From Effrenium voratum (lineage: Eukaryota; Sar; Dinophyceae; Suessiales; Symbiodiniaceae): DNA of 64,000 nucleotides. Position 1 is the first letter of the stretch; the number at the start of each line of letters is the position of its first letter. Below the pieces are notes generated by a model. The model saw only the letters and a program-made list of their open reading frames with translations, did not search any database and had not been told where the DNA came from. The stretch is taken from positions 575,326-639,325 of the forward strand of contig CAUJNA010003248.1 in assembly GCA_963377175.1 (NCBI GenBank). Reading direction: 5' to 3'. This document shows, one piece after another, positions 47,890 to 59,444 of this stretch. Both the position numbers and the translations under genes were made by a program.

Positions 47890-48448
47890 AAACCTCCATC
47901 TTGGTTCTGCTCCGAGAAGCCATCAAATGTTTTTGTTCAACAAACTATCCCGCTGCGAAGAAGTTTAGGCTGAGCTTGCCATTTGTTACTGGCACGCGCA
48001 ATCCAATCTTGAACAGTTCTCCATCATCGCCGTCCAAACTTTTGAATCGTACAAAGCGGCATGGATCTTTGAACACTGCCTGATTGAGGCGTGGCAGCCC
48101 CGTCTGACTTCCCCCGGCCAACGGCGCCGCTTCACTGCGTATGGCAGGTTTGGGCGAGGCCTTTGGCGAAATCTCAGAAAGAGACACTTCGGCACATCAC
48201 AGCCGACAGCACTTGCTTTGGCCAGACTGCAAGCGTGGGTCTTGATGTTTGACTTGTCCAGCTTCACCCTCGCCAGCTTTAACGCGTGTACACGTTTACG
48301 ATCCGGACGATTTGTACATGATGAAGTTTACGCCATCGTTCGGCTCAGTTTTTCACTAGAGGAGCCATTGAAAACCAAGGTCCGTAAGCTTTTGCGGCAA
48401 GTAGCTCGATTTCGAGGCATGACTTGGCCTAGGCCTTCGCCTCATTGA
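47890..48448 (+). pseudogene. GIY-YIG-like endonuclease region of a decayed retroelement
   Basis: One frame reads LHLGSAPRSHQMFLFNKLSR, CEEV, a single TAG, then AELAICYWHAQSNLEQFSII, SYKAAWIFEHCLIEAWQPRL and a basic helical part LWRNLRKRHFG to TGA 48,448. HLGS stands where YIGS is expected; the spacing to the Glu of EHCLIEAWQP is that of GIY-YIG nucleases, in which an Arg and a Glu are catalytic. I recall very similar segments in dinoflagellate RT proteins. Preceding GIY residues are not clear. Confidence 0.45.
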
Positions 48449-49690
48449 GCATTCGTTTTCTCACGCAAGTTTCCGTCAACAAGTCAATCGCTGGCTCACA
48501 CAACATCCTGCGGCGCAAGTCAATTCTGGTTCCGTTTCACCTACCCAGTAAGACGGTGCGAGAAGCTTCACACCAATCAATCCGACACTTCCTGCACAAC
48601 ACTGCGCAATGGGATGAGTTTGTACAAAGCCAGAGCGTGCCCCGCACTGGAGTGGCTAGGTCAAGGTAGTGCCACATCCACATTTTTAACACAGTGAAGC
48701 TGCGTTCTCCCGCTGGCGGAAGCAATAGTTGTTACCCCCAGAAGCTGAAGTCAATTTTCGCCAGTTTCTTTTTGCGCAATGGCCTCTCCACCGTCAACAG
48801 CTGGAGCGCGAAAAGCGGCTAACCTGGGCGGATGTGGTGAAGGCTCGTAGTTTTTTGCATCAGCAGTTTGTCGCCCACAACGAGGACCACCGCAACTCAC
48901 ATGTCATGGTGCACTGTCCTTGGTTTTACTACGCTGCCGTATACCGAACTTGGGATGACATTGAAGTGTTTGAGCCACTGCAGGGTGAACCTGAACAGTG
49001 GGGGACGGCGGGCACTTCAACAAGTACCCAGACATATCATGCACCGATACCGGCAGGGAGGTAGCATAATCTGCCGCTTACTCCTGGCAACCTCGCAAGC
49101 CATCACACTCATGTGGGATGGCTTCGGCTGTGATGTAATGCCATCGCTGTGGAAGCGAATCCATACTGTGCATTTGTTGGAGGCCAATGATGATTCGATT
49201 GGCTTTTTCAACGCAGTTCCCCGATGTCAAATCCTGAGTGCCTTGAAATGTCTTCAGAGAGACTACAGTGAAGCGGGCTGTTCGGATTGGTTTTCGGTCA
49301 CGCGGTCTCCTTGACCAGGGCAAGAAAAAGCCTTACCAGGGCCAGACAGCCGCCCGCAAATATACATCACAGACATTGTGCAGCAATCTTTTACCGCTGG
49401 CATTTTTCAAGCTGTTGATCGGGTGTATCGGCAACTCCGACGCACCTGTGCGAAACCATTTTGTCAAGACTGGCAGTAGTACTCAGGGAGAGCCGAAGCC
49501 AGCCCCTGGCAGGTGCAGCAAGTTTGGCAACGGTTCGCCTGCGAATCCACGGAGTTGCTCATAACTTCGATATGTAGACAACAGGGTAGTTTTGGGCAAG
49601 CGAAGCGGCCATGGCAAGCCCAGCGTTGCAAGAATTTTTGCACCCTCGTTTTTACGGAGGATTTCCTCCCATGACAGGAAAGCAGAGTCT
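48449..49690 (+). pseudogene. reverse-transcriptase region with a YVDN catalytic motif, decayed
   Basis: Pieces in several frames follow an RT plan: ILVPFHLPSKTVREASHQSI; HRYRQGGSIICRLLLATSQA; NDDSIGFFNAVPRCQIL (palm, FFNAVP); YITDIVQQSFTAGIFQAVDR; then LRYVDNRVVLGKR near 49,567-49,605, at the place of the YxDD box. The third catalytic residue is Asp and the fourth Asn. Several stops and shifts lie between the pieces, so no active enzyme is encoded. The order GIY-YIG-like then RT recalls Penelope-like elements with an N-terminal nuclease, but assignment is tentative. Confidence 0.5.
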
Positions 49691-50692
49691 TGCCAACCAA
49701 TTCAGCCGTGGATGATCTGGCATCCCAGCAGCGCTGGCTCACGTGGGCTAAGACCACTGCCAGCCATGTCTCCTCCTCCTTGGTTTCAACAGCACGGAGG
49801 CATGAACGGTTCCTGCGGTGGCTTCAAAAGCCCAACCCGCAATCTGGGCCAAGCAACGTGCTGCTGCGGGAAGCGGGCCAGCTGCACACCGTAAGCGTTG
49901 GTCCAATCCTGGATGTACGCCGAAGTACTTGGCCACATCCGGGCATGCATTATGGCCTGGGAATTCCCACCGCCAAGTGCTCTATGATCGGCTCGGATTC
50001 AGTCTGAAGTCTCGCGAATGAGTGACATTCACTCAGACACAATGGAGACTGCGTTTCGGTTCCTGATGGGCAAAGTCCAACAGGCAGCCCAACCTCACCG
50101 TCTTCAAGGCATGTTCTGTGTGGAAGAAGAAATCGTAAGGTTTCTGGTAACGCTCAAGCTGCTGTATGAGCAGATCTTCTTTAAACATGCGTTGGTATTT
50201 AAGGACGACAGCAACAAGGTTGCCGTTTGGAGTTTTCCAGCCAAATTCTTTCCCGGCCCGAACCAGTTACTTGCTTCTGGCAATTGCGCTTACACATGGT
50301 TCCATGGAACCAGTCAAGCAGGCACGCTTGGCATTTTAAAGGCCGGAAAAAGTGCTCCGGCCGACCCCCTTCTGCAGCAATGTTCTTTCACGAAAAGAAT
50401 CAATGTGGCGTCCTTGGAGCAAGAAGCGCCCCGCAGGGTGCCAGTTGTACACTCATGCAGCAAAGATATGATAAGAGAAAGTTCCGCACAGATTGAGTGC
50501 ATTCATTTGATTTTAGCCGCGGCTGTTGACGAAGAAGACTGGGGCAATTGGCGAGGAGAATCCTCAGTCCTGCCTGAAGTCCGGCACGGCCGGTTTTTTT
50601 TTAGCTCGTCAACACAAACTTACCCAGTCATGCTTGAGCAAAATGCATCAATGCATGCAAGTAATTTCTGGCAATCCGAATTTGGAACATGA
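49690..50692 (+). pseudogene. C-terminal region of the decayed retroelement with an ART-like HGT motif
   Basis: Residues HERFLRWLQKPNPQSGPSNV and TWPHPGMHYGLGIPTAKCS are followed after a shift by an open frame from 50,018: AFRFLMGKVQQ, VRFLVTLKLLYEQIFFKHAL, then YTWFHGTSQAGTLGILKAG. HGTS…GIL..G resembles the NAD-binding start of ADP-ribosyltransferase and Tpt1 folds (HGT, then a helix and Gly). The remaining fold is not obvious. It may be a third NAD-using-type domain linked to a retroelement in this window. Confidence 0.4.
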
Positions 50693-51472
50693 GACACGCG
50701 AATTTGGAACATGAGACACGTGAGCTTGTTGCAACCCCAACCCAGTGTATGTGTTTTTGGGTGGCTGGAGGCAGGTCAGGTATGTGTGGGCGTGTGGCAG
50801 CCCTTGTTTGGACAAGTTGAACTTGTTTTCCGGTATTTTTCCAGCGACAAGAGAATTCTTCACAAATGAGGGTTTATTGGGCCCCATGTTAATCTGGGGT
50901 GTTGAGAACTTAGGCTTGTCGCGGCCAACCACCCGTTACTGTGGTGTCACGTGGTAAAATGAGCTCGGGCCCCATGATGAAGGTCCCGCAACTGTAGGGA
51001 TTCCTCAATGCTGATGAATATCTTAGAACTCACCAGGTCCCTTTAAGAGCTGGTCTTCGACAAGGTACGTGTGGGCTTGTTGGTAGCCCAAGGGTTTTCT
51101 AACTCGAATTGGTTCTTGCTGTTCGCGTTGGCCTCGGATTGACAGGCCCGCAGAGAAACAACCAGCCAGGGCGACCCCCGCATAAGTATGGAGGCCCAAA
51201 AAAGCTGAAGAGCCTCCAAAAGCGCTCAACCCAGGCGACCAGGTTCGAACGAAGCAGAACACAATTAACTCCATTCGAATGTCTGATGCGTAGAACATGC
51301 GGGAAACGCCTAATTTCATTAGAGAGGACCACACGTCAGCTTTGACACTTTTGATTTCACCAGTTGAAGTGTTTGCAGCATTTGCTGAATTCTGGGTTCC
51401 CGGTAGTTAACTTGCCTGTTTGGCTTTCTGTGTGTGTGTGTCCAACCCTGTGACTAAGGGCAAGTGACCAAG
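50693..51472. other. no supported gene
   Basis: Short repeats (GAATTTGGAACATGAGACACG twice in shorter form at 50,680-50,720) and unstructured sequence. A tandem copy of the motif TGACTAAGGGCAAGTGACCA at 51,449 also occurs within block B at 51,647. Confidence 0.4.
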
Positions 51473-52052
51473 GAACCCCGGCGAGCTTGAGCTCAGCGAT
51501 CCGCTGCCCGCGCCAAAGGATTTGAGGGACCCCAGGGAGGCGAAGGCGCCCGAGCACGAAGCTTGCATTGCAAGCATTTACACCGTTTCTTTTGTCCGAT
51601 CTTTGCATTCTGGCAAGGCTTTGATGCACGTTGCGTGTGTGTTTCATGACTAAGGGCAAGTGACCAATAAATCCCGGAGTCGAGCCGGTTGGGAATTCTT
51701 GCGAAAGCAAACCGCCGGCCAGCGGCTTGTCTTTCAGCAATAAGGTTGACAAGATCGGCAAAGGTGGCTCCTGATGAGGGTCGATCTTGCTCAAACTTAT
51801 TGGTGCAAGCATTCTCCCGAAACTCCAGACACCCTTGACAATTTGAAGAACGTAGCCTTGCCATTGCAAGGGTACATTTCCATGCTCAGTCCGTTGACGT
51901 ACTTGGCAGACAGTTTGGATTGCTATCCCGGCAGTCGATTTTAACGCCAATCATGGCTTTTTCCTTACCCTCTGGTAATCAAATTGAGCAAGGCGCAAGC
52001 CTGAAGCGAGTAGCAGCAAATAAGTATCAAACAGAGGGGGGACTACACAAGT
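51473..52052. repeat. direct repeat block, copy B
   Basis: Same orientation as copy A, ending at the same ACTACACAAGTG; a second GT microsatellite follows directly. The copies together bracket the decayed GIY-YIG/RT sequence. Confidence 0.9.
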
Positions 52053-52193
52053 GTGTGTTTGTTTGTGTTTGCTCTATTTTTTGTGTGTCTGTGTGTTTGT
52101 GTGTGTGTGTGTGGTGTGTGTGTGTGTGTGTGTGTCTGTGTGTCTGTGTGTCTGTGTGTCTGTGTGTCTGTGTCTGTGTCTGTGTCTGTGTCT

Positions 52194-52244
<51 letters not shown>

Positions 52245-52508
52245 TGTGCGTGTGCGCGGTGGGCTGTCTGCTTGTCTCTGTGTGTGTGTGTGTGTGTGTG
52301 TCAGTGTGTGCGCGTGCGCGTGCGCGTGCGCGTGCGCGTGCGCGTGTGCGTGTGGGTGTGCGTGTGCTTGTGTGCTTGTGTGCTTGTGTGCTTGTGCGCT
52401 TGTGCGCTTGTGCGCTTGTGTGCTTGTGTGCTTGTGCGCGTGTGCGCGTGCGCGTGCGCGCGCGTGGGTGTGTGTGTGTGTGGGTGTGGGTGTGGGTGTG
52501 GGTGTGTG

Positions 52509-52540
<32 letters not shown>

Positions 52541-52622
52541 TGTGTGTGTGTGTGTGGTGTGCGTGCGCGCGTGCGCCTGTGCGTGCGTGCGTGAGTGCGT
52601 GCAGGCTCGCGTGGCTGCGGGT

Positions 52623-52658
<36 letters not shown>

Positions 52659-52760
52659 GCGTCTGGAGTGCGAGCGTGTGCGTGTGCGTGCATGCGTGCG
52701 TGCGCGTGTGCCCGTGCCTATGTGTGTGTGTGTGTGCTGCCGCTCTCGTCCCTGTGCGCG
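52053..52760. repeat. GT-rich compound microsatellite 2
   Basis: About 700 bp of (GT)n, (GTGTCT)n, (GCGTGC)n, (GTGCTT)n, (GGGTGT)n and (GCGT)n. Long ORFs on both strands are repeat artefacts. Confidence 0.95.
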
Positions 52761-53004
52761 TTTGCGCGCATGTGTGTTTGCACCGTTGACACGCGCGCGT
52801 GTTCGCAAACACGACATTCCTTCCGGGCTCCGACTTGTGCCCTGAGAATGACATAATGACAAATAAAGATCAACATGAGACCATGGCACTTCCAGAGTAG
52901 TCAGAGCTGGCAGAAAGGCACCATCCGGATGCAGGTCAGGGGTCCAGAGCTCGCGTAGGCCAGCAAGATTACCACCTTCTGGCAAAAGGCTTGCATTGCT
53001 GCCC

Positions 53005-54615
53005 TTAGCTTGCCAGCTGATGCTTTGGAACCACGCATGCTGCTTGCAAAACGCTGCTTGCAAAATGCTGCTTGCAACTGGCTTGAAACGACCACTTCAG
53101 AACAGTGACAACTAGGTGCCAGACACTGAGCAGCAGCCTGCGAAGATTTCTACAGCAGCCCCGCCAGCTGACCATCCATCGCCCTGAGACCGAGGTGCGT
53201 TGCAGGTCCACATTGGTGAGGTTTGGCAACATGGTCAGAACGCCAAGATCACCATAGACTCCAGTGTCCGCCAGTGACAGGTCTCGCAGCCCTGCGACGG
53301 TGCTGAGGTTACTGATGTTCCCTGTCACGTGAGTCTTTTGCAGGGACAACTTCTGGAGTTGAGGGAGTGCGCTGAGACCGGAGATGTCACCTGCCACTTC
53401 AGTGTCGTAAAGGGACAACACCTTCAGTCGATGCAGCGCGTTCAAGTCTGAAACGTCACCTGACACTTGAGTCCGGTCAAGGTGCAGCCGCTTCAGTTGG
53501 GTGAGTTCCTTCAAGTGTGAGACGTTACCTGACACTTGAGTCAGGTAGATGTACAGCCTCCGCAGTTTGGTCAGTGCATTTAGGTCTGAGACAACACCTG
53601 ACACTTTGGTTTGGCCGAGGGACAGCCACTTCAGCCCAACCAGCGCCTTCAAGTCTGAGACGTCCCCCGATACTTGAGTCTCATAGAGGCGCAGGAACGT
53701 CAGCTGGGTAAGAGCTTTCAGGTCCGAGACGTTGCCTGACAGTTGAAGTCCCTGGAGGTCCAGCGTCTGCAGCTGGGTCAGTGCCCTCAGGTCTGAGACA
53801 TCACCTGACACTTGAGTGTGATAGAGGCGCAGGAACTTCAGCCGGGTGAGTGCCTTCAAATCTGAGACGTCACCTGATACTCGAGTGTATTCGAGGAAAA
53901 GTGAAGTCAGCAGGGTTAGCGGCTTCAGGTCTGAGATGGTACCTGACACTTTGGTTTGGGCAAGGGAGAGCGCCTTCAGTTGGGTCAGTCGCTTCAAGTC
54001 TGAGACGTCACCCGATACTTGAGTCCGATAGAGGTGCAGCTCCTTCAGTTTCACCAGCTTGTTCAGATGGGAGATGTCACCTGACACTTGAGTCCGGTCA
54101 AGGCGCAGCTCCTTCAGTTGAAAGAGCTTGTTCAGATGGGAGACGTCGCCTGACACTAGAGTCATGTCGAGCTGCAGCTTCTTCAGTTGAACCAGCTTGT
54201 TCAGGTGGGAGATGTCACCCGTCACTTGAGTTCCACTAAGTGATAGGTTCTGCAGTTTTGTCAGGTTTGCCAGTGCTTTGATGTCCCCACAAATTTTCGC
54301 TGCACCTAGCTCCAACACATTCAGTTCAGCGAAGTGCTGGAGCTCCTTGATGGATCCGGTGATGTGTTTCATCCCCAGCAAACGTATGCTGGAGACACTG
54401 CAGCGCTGGCAGGCTATACCTGGCCAGTTGCAGTGGTGCGGCCCGCGGCTGCCCTCCTGCGCGCCCAGCTTCCGTAGGGCCATCACGGCATGTGCGTCCG
54501 CAGGGCCTGAAGCGTCTAGCCCGTGATATTTCCCGCCCCGTCTGTGAAGACTCTGAGGTTCAAAAGCCATGTTAAAGTCTACAACTCCGACACTATCTGC
54601 ACAACTGGTAGCCAA
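53005..54615 (-). CDS. leucine-rich-repeat protein
   Basis: 536 residues, uninterrupted. Residues about 40-75 resemble a plant-type LRR N-cap (AVMALRKLGAQ … CNWPGIACQRC). About seventeen repeats of 23-24 residues follow, with the frame VSGDVSDLKALTQLKxLxLxxTQ, from about 95 to 490. A short Cys/Trp-containing tail ends the protein and overlaps a small CTGCTTGCAAAA tandem at 53,038-53,075, which suggests the true 3' end may lie elsewhere. No signal peptide or membrane span is clear; an upstream exon could supply one. LRR proteins of this kind mediate protein binding; the ligand is unknown. The start could also be the later MAFEPQSLHRR. Confidence 0.75.
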   Translation of the reverse strand: MATSCADSVGVVDFNMAFEPQSLHRRGGKYHGLDASGPADAHAVMALRKLGAQEGSRGPHHCNWPGIACQRCSVSSIRLLGMKHITGSIKELQHFAELNVLELGAAKICGDIKALANLTKLQNLSLSGTQVTGDISHLNKLVQLKKLQLDMTLVSGDVSHLNKLFQLKELRLDRTQVSGDISHLNKLVKLKELHLYRTQVSGDVSDLKRLTQLKALSLAQTKVSGTISDLKPLTLLTSLFLEYTRVSGDVSDLKALTRLKFLRLYHTQVSGDVSDLRALTQLQTLDLQGLQLSGNVSDLKALTQLTFLRLYETQVSGDVSDLKALVGLKWLSLGQTKVSGVVSDLNALTKLRRLYIYLTQVSGNVSHLKELTQLKRLHLDRTQVSGDVSDLNALHRLKVLSLYDTEVAGDISGLSALPQLQKLSLQKTHVTGNISNLSTVAGLRDLSLADTGVYGDLGVLTMLPNLTNVDLQRTSVSGRWMVSWRGCCRNLRRLLLSVWHLVVTVLKWSFQASCKQHFASSVLQAACVVPKHQLAS

Positions 54616-56346
54616 ACATGCAGCATGATGCCCAAATGCGTTTCAAGTGACAGCTTTCCGCTGCATCGTCTTGCTGGGCTGTCTTGACTCGCTCCCCCGC
54701 GTCTTTGCCGCGCTGCACATCTAGTGAGCTCACCTGGATTCACGCGGAGCTTCGCGGTCAAGCATGCAAAGTTTGAAGACAGCCAGAAGCTTTTAGATAA
54801 ATTCTCAGTAAATCCGATCATAACCATGCAAGGTTCTCCCGCACCGGACCTTCGCGATCACTTTTGAGTGCTTTTTGCTGCTTCGACTGCAACGTATATC
54901 TGACTGCAACTGCTCTGACGGCACGAGTGTGCCGAGCCATGTGCTGTCCTTTCGGGCGTTGATAAAGTTGATGTCTTTACCAACCGCTGTGGAAACACAC
55001 AAGCCTATCCCTACGAGTTGTGACAAGCGTGACAGCATACAGCCTCAACAAAGCTTCGTGGTTAGAGTTAAGAGCAATGCCCAACAAGGAATCGGACCAA
55101 GCTTGTCCGAGTACTGCAAAATCCAGCAGGCACCATCCATGACACGGCTGCTGAACAGCAGTCTCAATGTACCAAAGGGGAGAAACCACGATGAATTCTG
55201 GAAAGATTCCCCAAACACAACTTTCCATCAAACATCTTTTATCCTGCTCAGGGATTACTAGTTGCAGGTTTGCCCGCCCTTTCTACGCTGCCAAAGCTCG
55301 AGCCTTCAAAGTTGTGGATGTTCATCCCGCCTTTGGAGCTGCATACAGCTGATGCGCTGCGCAGCCCGGGCTTCCCGATGGTGAGGAAAAATCAAGTTAG
55401 ACACCACTCTAGCCATGAGGTTCTTACAAACCATGATCGAGGATGTTCCCCGCCTGGGAGCGAGAGAATATGATGCCCACACCTGCTGTTGGCTTTCCCC
55501 AAGGACAAACCGCCAGTAGGGACTGATAAGGGCATGCTAGGTGTTATCGCAAACTCTGTACGCGGATCAACACGGGGCGCAAGTTTGCAAGAAACGCATA
55601 CGGGGCCGAGACAATTGCCGTTTCTGCCCCAAGCGCAGTTCTAGAAACTTTTACTGCCCCGAAACCACAGTCGGGCGATTGCCCTGCCTGCGTGTCCTCG
55701 ATCTCGACGGCTGTCCGCATTGCCATGCATAGAACCGCGCACCATGCTGGCAGCAGCTTTGCCGAAGGCCCAACCATGGATTTCGCGGATGACGTGCGCC
55801 GATCTGTGGCAATTGATTTGAGGAAGAGCCAAAAAATCAAATCAATGCATTTGCAATTGCATCATGCAGTTGTTTTCTCAAAGTACTTTTCTATCCTGGC
55901 AAGGTTTGCAGACTACGGGGGCAGCTCCTTGAGCCATTGCCATCCTGTGGGTCACCTCTGCTGCAATCTTTTCTAGTAGTCTGACCGGATCTGATGTTTT
56001 CATCATCAGCGTCCAAAAAACACCACACCCGTCCGACTTTGCCGAAAATTGCCATATTTACGCGATGTTTGGTGAACAGGATTCTTGAGGACATCCAACC
56101 AATTCCGGTGCGCCCATTGCAAATGCAACAACTCACGTCAGCAGCACCAAACAAGCAAGCAACCGAGCAAAGCGCAAAGAAGACCAAGATAGCACAACCA
56201 CCAACCCCGCGCCTCACCCACAATCACCACCACCGGTACCGCCGCCTGCCCAGGCGGCGCCTCCTGCCTTTTCGGCGGAGATGAGCGGCGTGCGCCGCAC
56301 GCGAGGTAGTGCTGCTATGGCAGGGCGGAGTCGCCGCAGTTAAAAG
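54616..56346. other. no firmly supported gene
   Basis: Several ORFs of 60-130 residues lie on both strands without domains. If the spliced-leader relic at 56,347 marks a retroposed gene, its body would be on the minus strand here (for example the ORF 55,891-56,223), but nothing recognisable is encoded. Confidence 0.3.
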
Positions 56347-56361
56347 CTTGAGCCAAAAGGC
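56347..56361 (-). promoter_or_regulatory. spliced-leader relic
   Basis: The minus strand reads GCCTTTTGGCTCAAG, matching the leader end GCCATTTTGGCTCAAG with one base missing. Directly upstream GCCATCGGCTAATG may be a second, worse relic in tandem. Such relics mark reinserted copies of trans-spliced mRNAs in dinoflagellates. Confidence 0.5.
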
Positions 56362-56752
56362 GCATTAGCCGATGGCATGAAATGCGCAACTACTTGATAA
56401 AACAACATGCCCCTGAAAACGACCCCCTCGCCCGCAGACAAGGCGGAGATCTTTGGAAGGGCGCTTCGGCCCAGTGAATTGTTGCAGCGGACGTTTCAGT
56501 CCGAAAGAGTGACTTGGCGGCGTCGAACATGATCCTGGTCGTTAAACGCACCGTTCAGGCGCGTTCCCACAATCACAAGCGACTCCAGTAAGAGCACCTG
56601 GCGGTTTGGGAGGTGCGGGTCGATAGGCCTTGCGATCGATCGCTACCTTTACCTTGCGACGTCAGGGAATACCTGAGCAGGGCAGGATGATAACCAAGCG
56701 CGAATGGCGCTACCCCGTGATGTCGGACGAGTAGGTTAGGCGGTCGCTTTGA
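56362..56752. other. no supported gene
   Basis: GC-rich sequence without a persuasive ORF; it superficially recalls structured RNA but no rRNA or tRNA core was found. Confidence 0.35.
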
Positions 56753-58876
56753 TCAAGGTCTACGCAAACCTATTGAAGGTATTTTGCGGAAATCCCGCAG
56801 GCTCGGTTGATGAGTACTACCGCTCAATTCGCCAGGCAGCACGTCATCTGCATCTCCCCCAAATCTCGGTGTGTTTGGGGAAGGGTTATCACCCTTTCCG
56901 CCACTACTCGGGACCCTGGGATTTCTAAATTTTCCCATTCGGAACTCCTCTTTGACGATGTCGATCTGGCATTGCAGCATCGCATCCATGTCAATTGCGG
57001 CATAATCCAAATTCAGGTCAATTGCGACCACCGCGTGCTTCGACGCGTATAGCCCTGCGCGTTGGTTCGAATAGAACTCCTTTCCATCACTTCCAGAAGG
57101 GACAGTCATAGAAGGGATTTCCCCGATTTTAAGACCCACCTTGACGTTCCCTTGGAAACCTCATCCGGCCGAGCCGTCAAAACTGTAAAACTGTGATCGC
57201 GAATTTGCGCCGTATGCATCGATACCTCGTGACGAAAACAAAATCTGTCATACTCATCAGGACATATCCCGTGCTCGGTACATATTTTGGGTCGAGCCGA
57301 AACATGATCGGGCCCGCTGGAGTACGGTCACCATCTCTTAAACACTTTGAATGTTACGTCACGCCCGATCACATTGGATTGTGCAAACAAGATTTCGCAC
57401 TCGTCCTTTGAGACCTTGACAACTTGACGCTTCGTGCAATCTCCCTAACCAACAGCTCAATTGGCGGATAGCCATTGTACAACTTCACTGCGGACTACTC
57501 TCACAAGCTCCATAGTACCCGCCCTCCGAGAATATCGGGAATTACGTCCCTGAGCTTTCGACTCATCGCGCCTACCGGATAGAGTGGCAATTAGCTCTTG
57601 CGCGCCCTCCATCTGCACCTCCCCTGGCCAGGAACATTTTACTCAGTCCCTCAGTGCTGGGGCGGATAACCCTAGCCTGTATCTTCTTGGGTCAACCGTA
57701 GCCCAGGCTTTGCTGTCATAGTCATTCTGTGCACGGAAGGAATCTCCCCCCTTCATGTTCGCAAAGTGCGTCAATGTTCTCTACAATCCGATCCTGGGAC
57801 TCGTCTTCGCCCAGCTCATCTTTTTTTTTTTCTCGCACCTTTTTCCGTCCGCCGTCCCAGAAACCCTGCTAAGGGGTTTGCCGCATGCCACGCACCAGGG
57901 GGCTTGGCACGCTGTTGGTCAGCCGGTCAACGTCCGGTCACTGGCAAGCGGCTGTGCGCCGGCGCCTCGACGAAGCGGCAATCAGCAAGGATATCGCTGA
58001 CTGGCGGGGCCGCTACGTGAAGGTTGTGGGCTCCGGCTCATCTTCACTAGTCCTATCGAGATCCTTGACATCAGGACCATAGGAACCTCCTCTCTCGCAT
58101 CGGAGATACCTTAACCGGAGCCTCCCGCGGAGCCTTGTTCCGCATTGACTCCCGCCCCCACGATCGACATCCATGGGAGCCAGGCCACCCTCCGCCAGAT
58201 GCCTCCGACAAATCAGGTCGCGGCCGTTTTGATGCAGAATCAACCGACTGATTTGCCTTCGCGGCGCATCGAGCTTCGGGATTTCAGCTGCCGCCGGTTC
58301 AGCCTTAGGCGCATCGGCCCGCGGGCTCTTTGCAGACGCGGGGGAAGCCATGGCGGCCATTTTCGGTTGCTTAGGACACGAAGAGCCACTTCCGCGCTTG
58401 AGCTTGCCTTAGCCGCGGCCTGCTTCGGATCCGCAGACTGCGCGCATGGCACATGCGAATACCCACAGTACCCATCGCACATCGGCACAGGTTGTCCTAT
58501 GCTCTAGAGACACTTTTCTGGCATGTCCAGCGAACGCACCTCTCTCAAATTTATCAAATGAAAGAGAGTTGCAGGTATCCGAAGTTGCGCGTCCATGTGC
58601 TCAACAAATTCCTCATATGTCCGGAAGTCGGGCGTGTAGGCCTTCTTCAATAAACCCTTTTCATGCAAGATTGTCCGCCCCACACTTGCAAACTCGTCTA
58701 CAACTATACCTCCAGCGGAGTATTCCCCTAACCAAGGTCACTTCCCCAGCAGTTTCGGGAATGGCCACCGCCCCAAGGTCAGAGACCTTACGAGCAGCCT
58801 CAATCTCATTCTTAGTCATGGCCGGGCTCCACGGCTTCCATGTTTTCAGGTGTTCAGCCATTTGATCGATCCACAT
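56753..58876 (-). pseudogene. decayed gag-like or transposon-derived coding region
   Basis: Connected minus-strand fragments in alternating frames: DQMAEHLKTWKPWSPAMTKN; then DEFASVGRTILHEKGLLKKA, YTPDFRTYEEFVEHMDAQLR and TLFHLINLREVRSLDMP; a Cys/His patch MCDGYCGYSHVPC; then VIGRDVTFKVFKRW and, at 56,753-57,139, DLNLDYAAIDMDAMLQCQID. The helical first part followed by a Cys/His patch suggests a gag-like protein of a retroelement. Frames change every 100-300 bp, so it is a relic. It could also be a host multi-exon gene. Confidence 0.3.
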
Positions 58877-59168
58877 CGGCTCATCAACTATGCGAGCCCC
58901 TTAAATCCCAAGCGTAACATGACGCAACCATGCTTCAATGGGCATCTCCCCATAAATGACCAGGGCCGCAGTTTCGACGCTTCAGTCACTCACCTGCCCC
59001 GTTGCCTAATCATTTCGCCCAGAACCGGGCTCTACACTGACTGATGTGAGCATTGTCATCATCACCACTGGAATGATACTTGGCCATGAGGTTCATCATA
59101 GCACCGAGGAGTCTTTGAGAAGCATCGTTCTAGAGACTATGAGCTCCAAGGCAAGCTTGACCCTCGGC

Positions 59169-59444
59169 CTAAACGTGCCTGTCCCCATTCGAAGGTTCTG
59201 AAAGCGCAGCTTCAGTAAAGAAGCCATCTGTGCTGCCGGGTTGGCGGACCCAAGCAGACCGGGACGGGTTCATGTAGCCCTCCGACGGCACATTGTCGAG
59301 GTCGCGGACCTTCATGTCGCCCAACTCTGCCGCAGAGTGCCGCGGCCCATCCGCGGCGCCATTCGCCCGGGCGAACGTTGAGTAAACATCCCCTAAACAA
59401 AGGAATGTCTCATATAGACATATTGCTGGATTTGACCCCTGCAA
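59169..59444 (-). pseudogene. short transposon-like ORF fragment
   Basis: An open frame (ETFLCLGDVYSTFARANGAA; LGDMKVRDLDNVPSEGYMNP; AWVRQPG) that looks like coherent protein but has no identified family. It may be the upstream part of the decayed region to its left. Sequence from 59,445 to 60,300 shows no supported feature. Confidence 0.3.

Noticed and set aside
46463..52052. Calling the two 580-bp blocks ordinary LTRs
   Set aside because: Ends are CCCCGG…AAGTG rather than TG…CA, no target duplication or polypurine tract was seen, and they are younger than the decayed interior.
52027..53063. Long ORFs of Thr-His or Cys-Val repeats over the second GT microsatellite
   Set aside because: Same cause as the first microsatellite; no start context or domain.
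56390..57140. Possible rRNA or structured RNA
   Set aside because: The texture recalls rRNA, but no conserved rRNA core was found and protein-like frames run across part of it.
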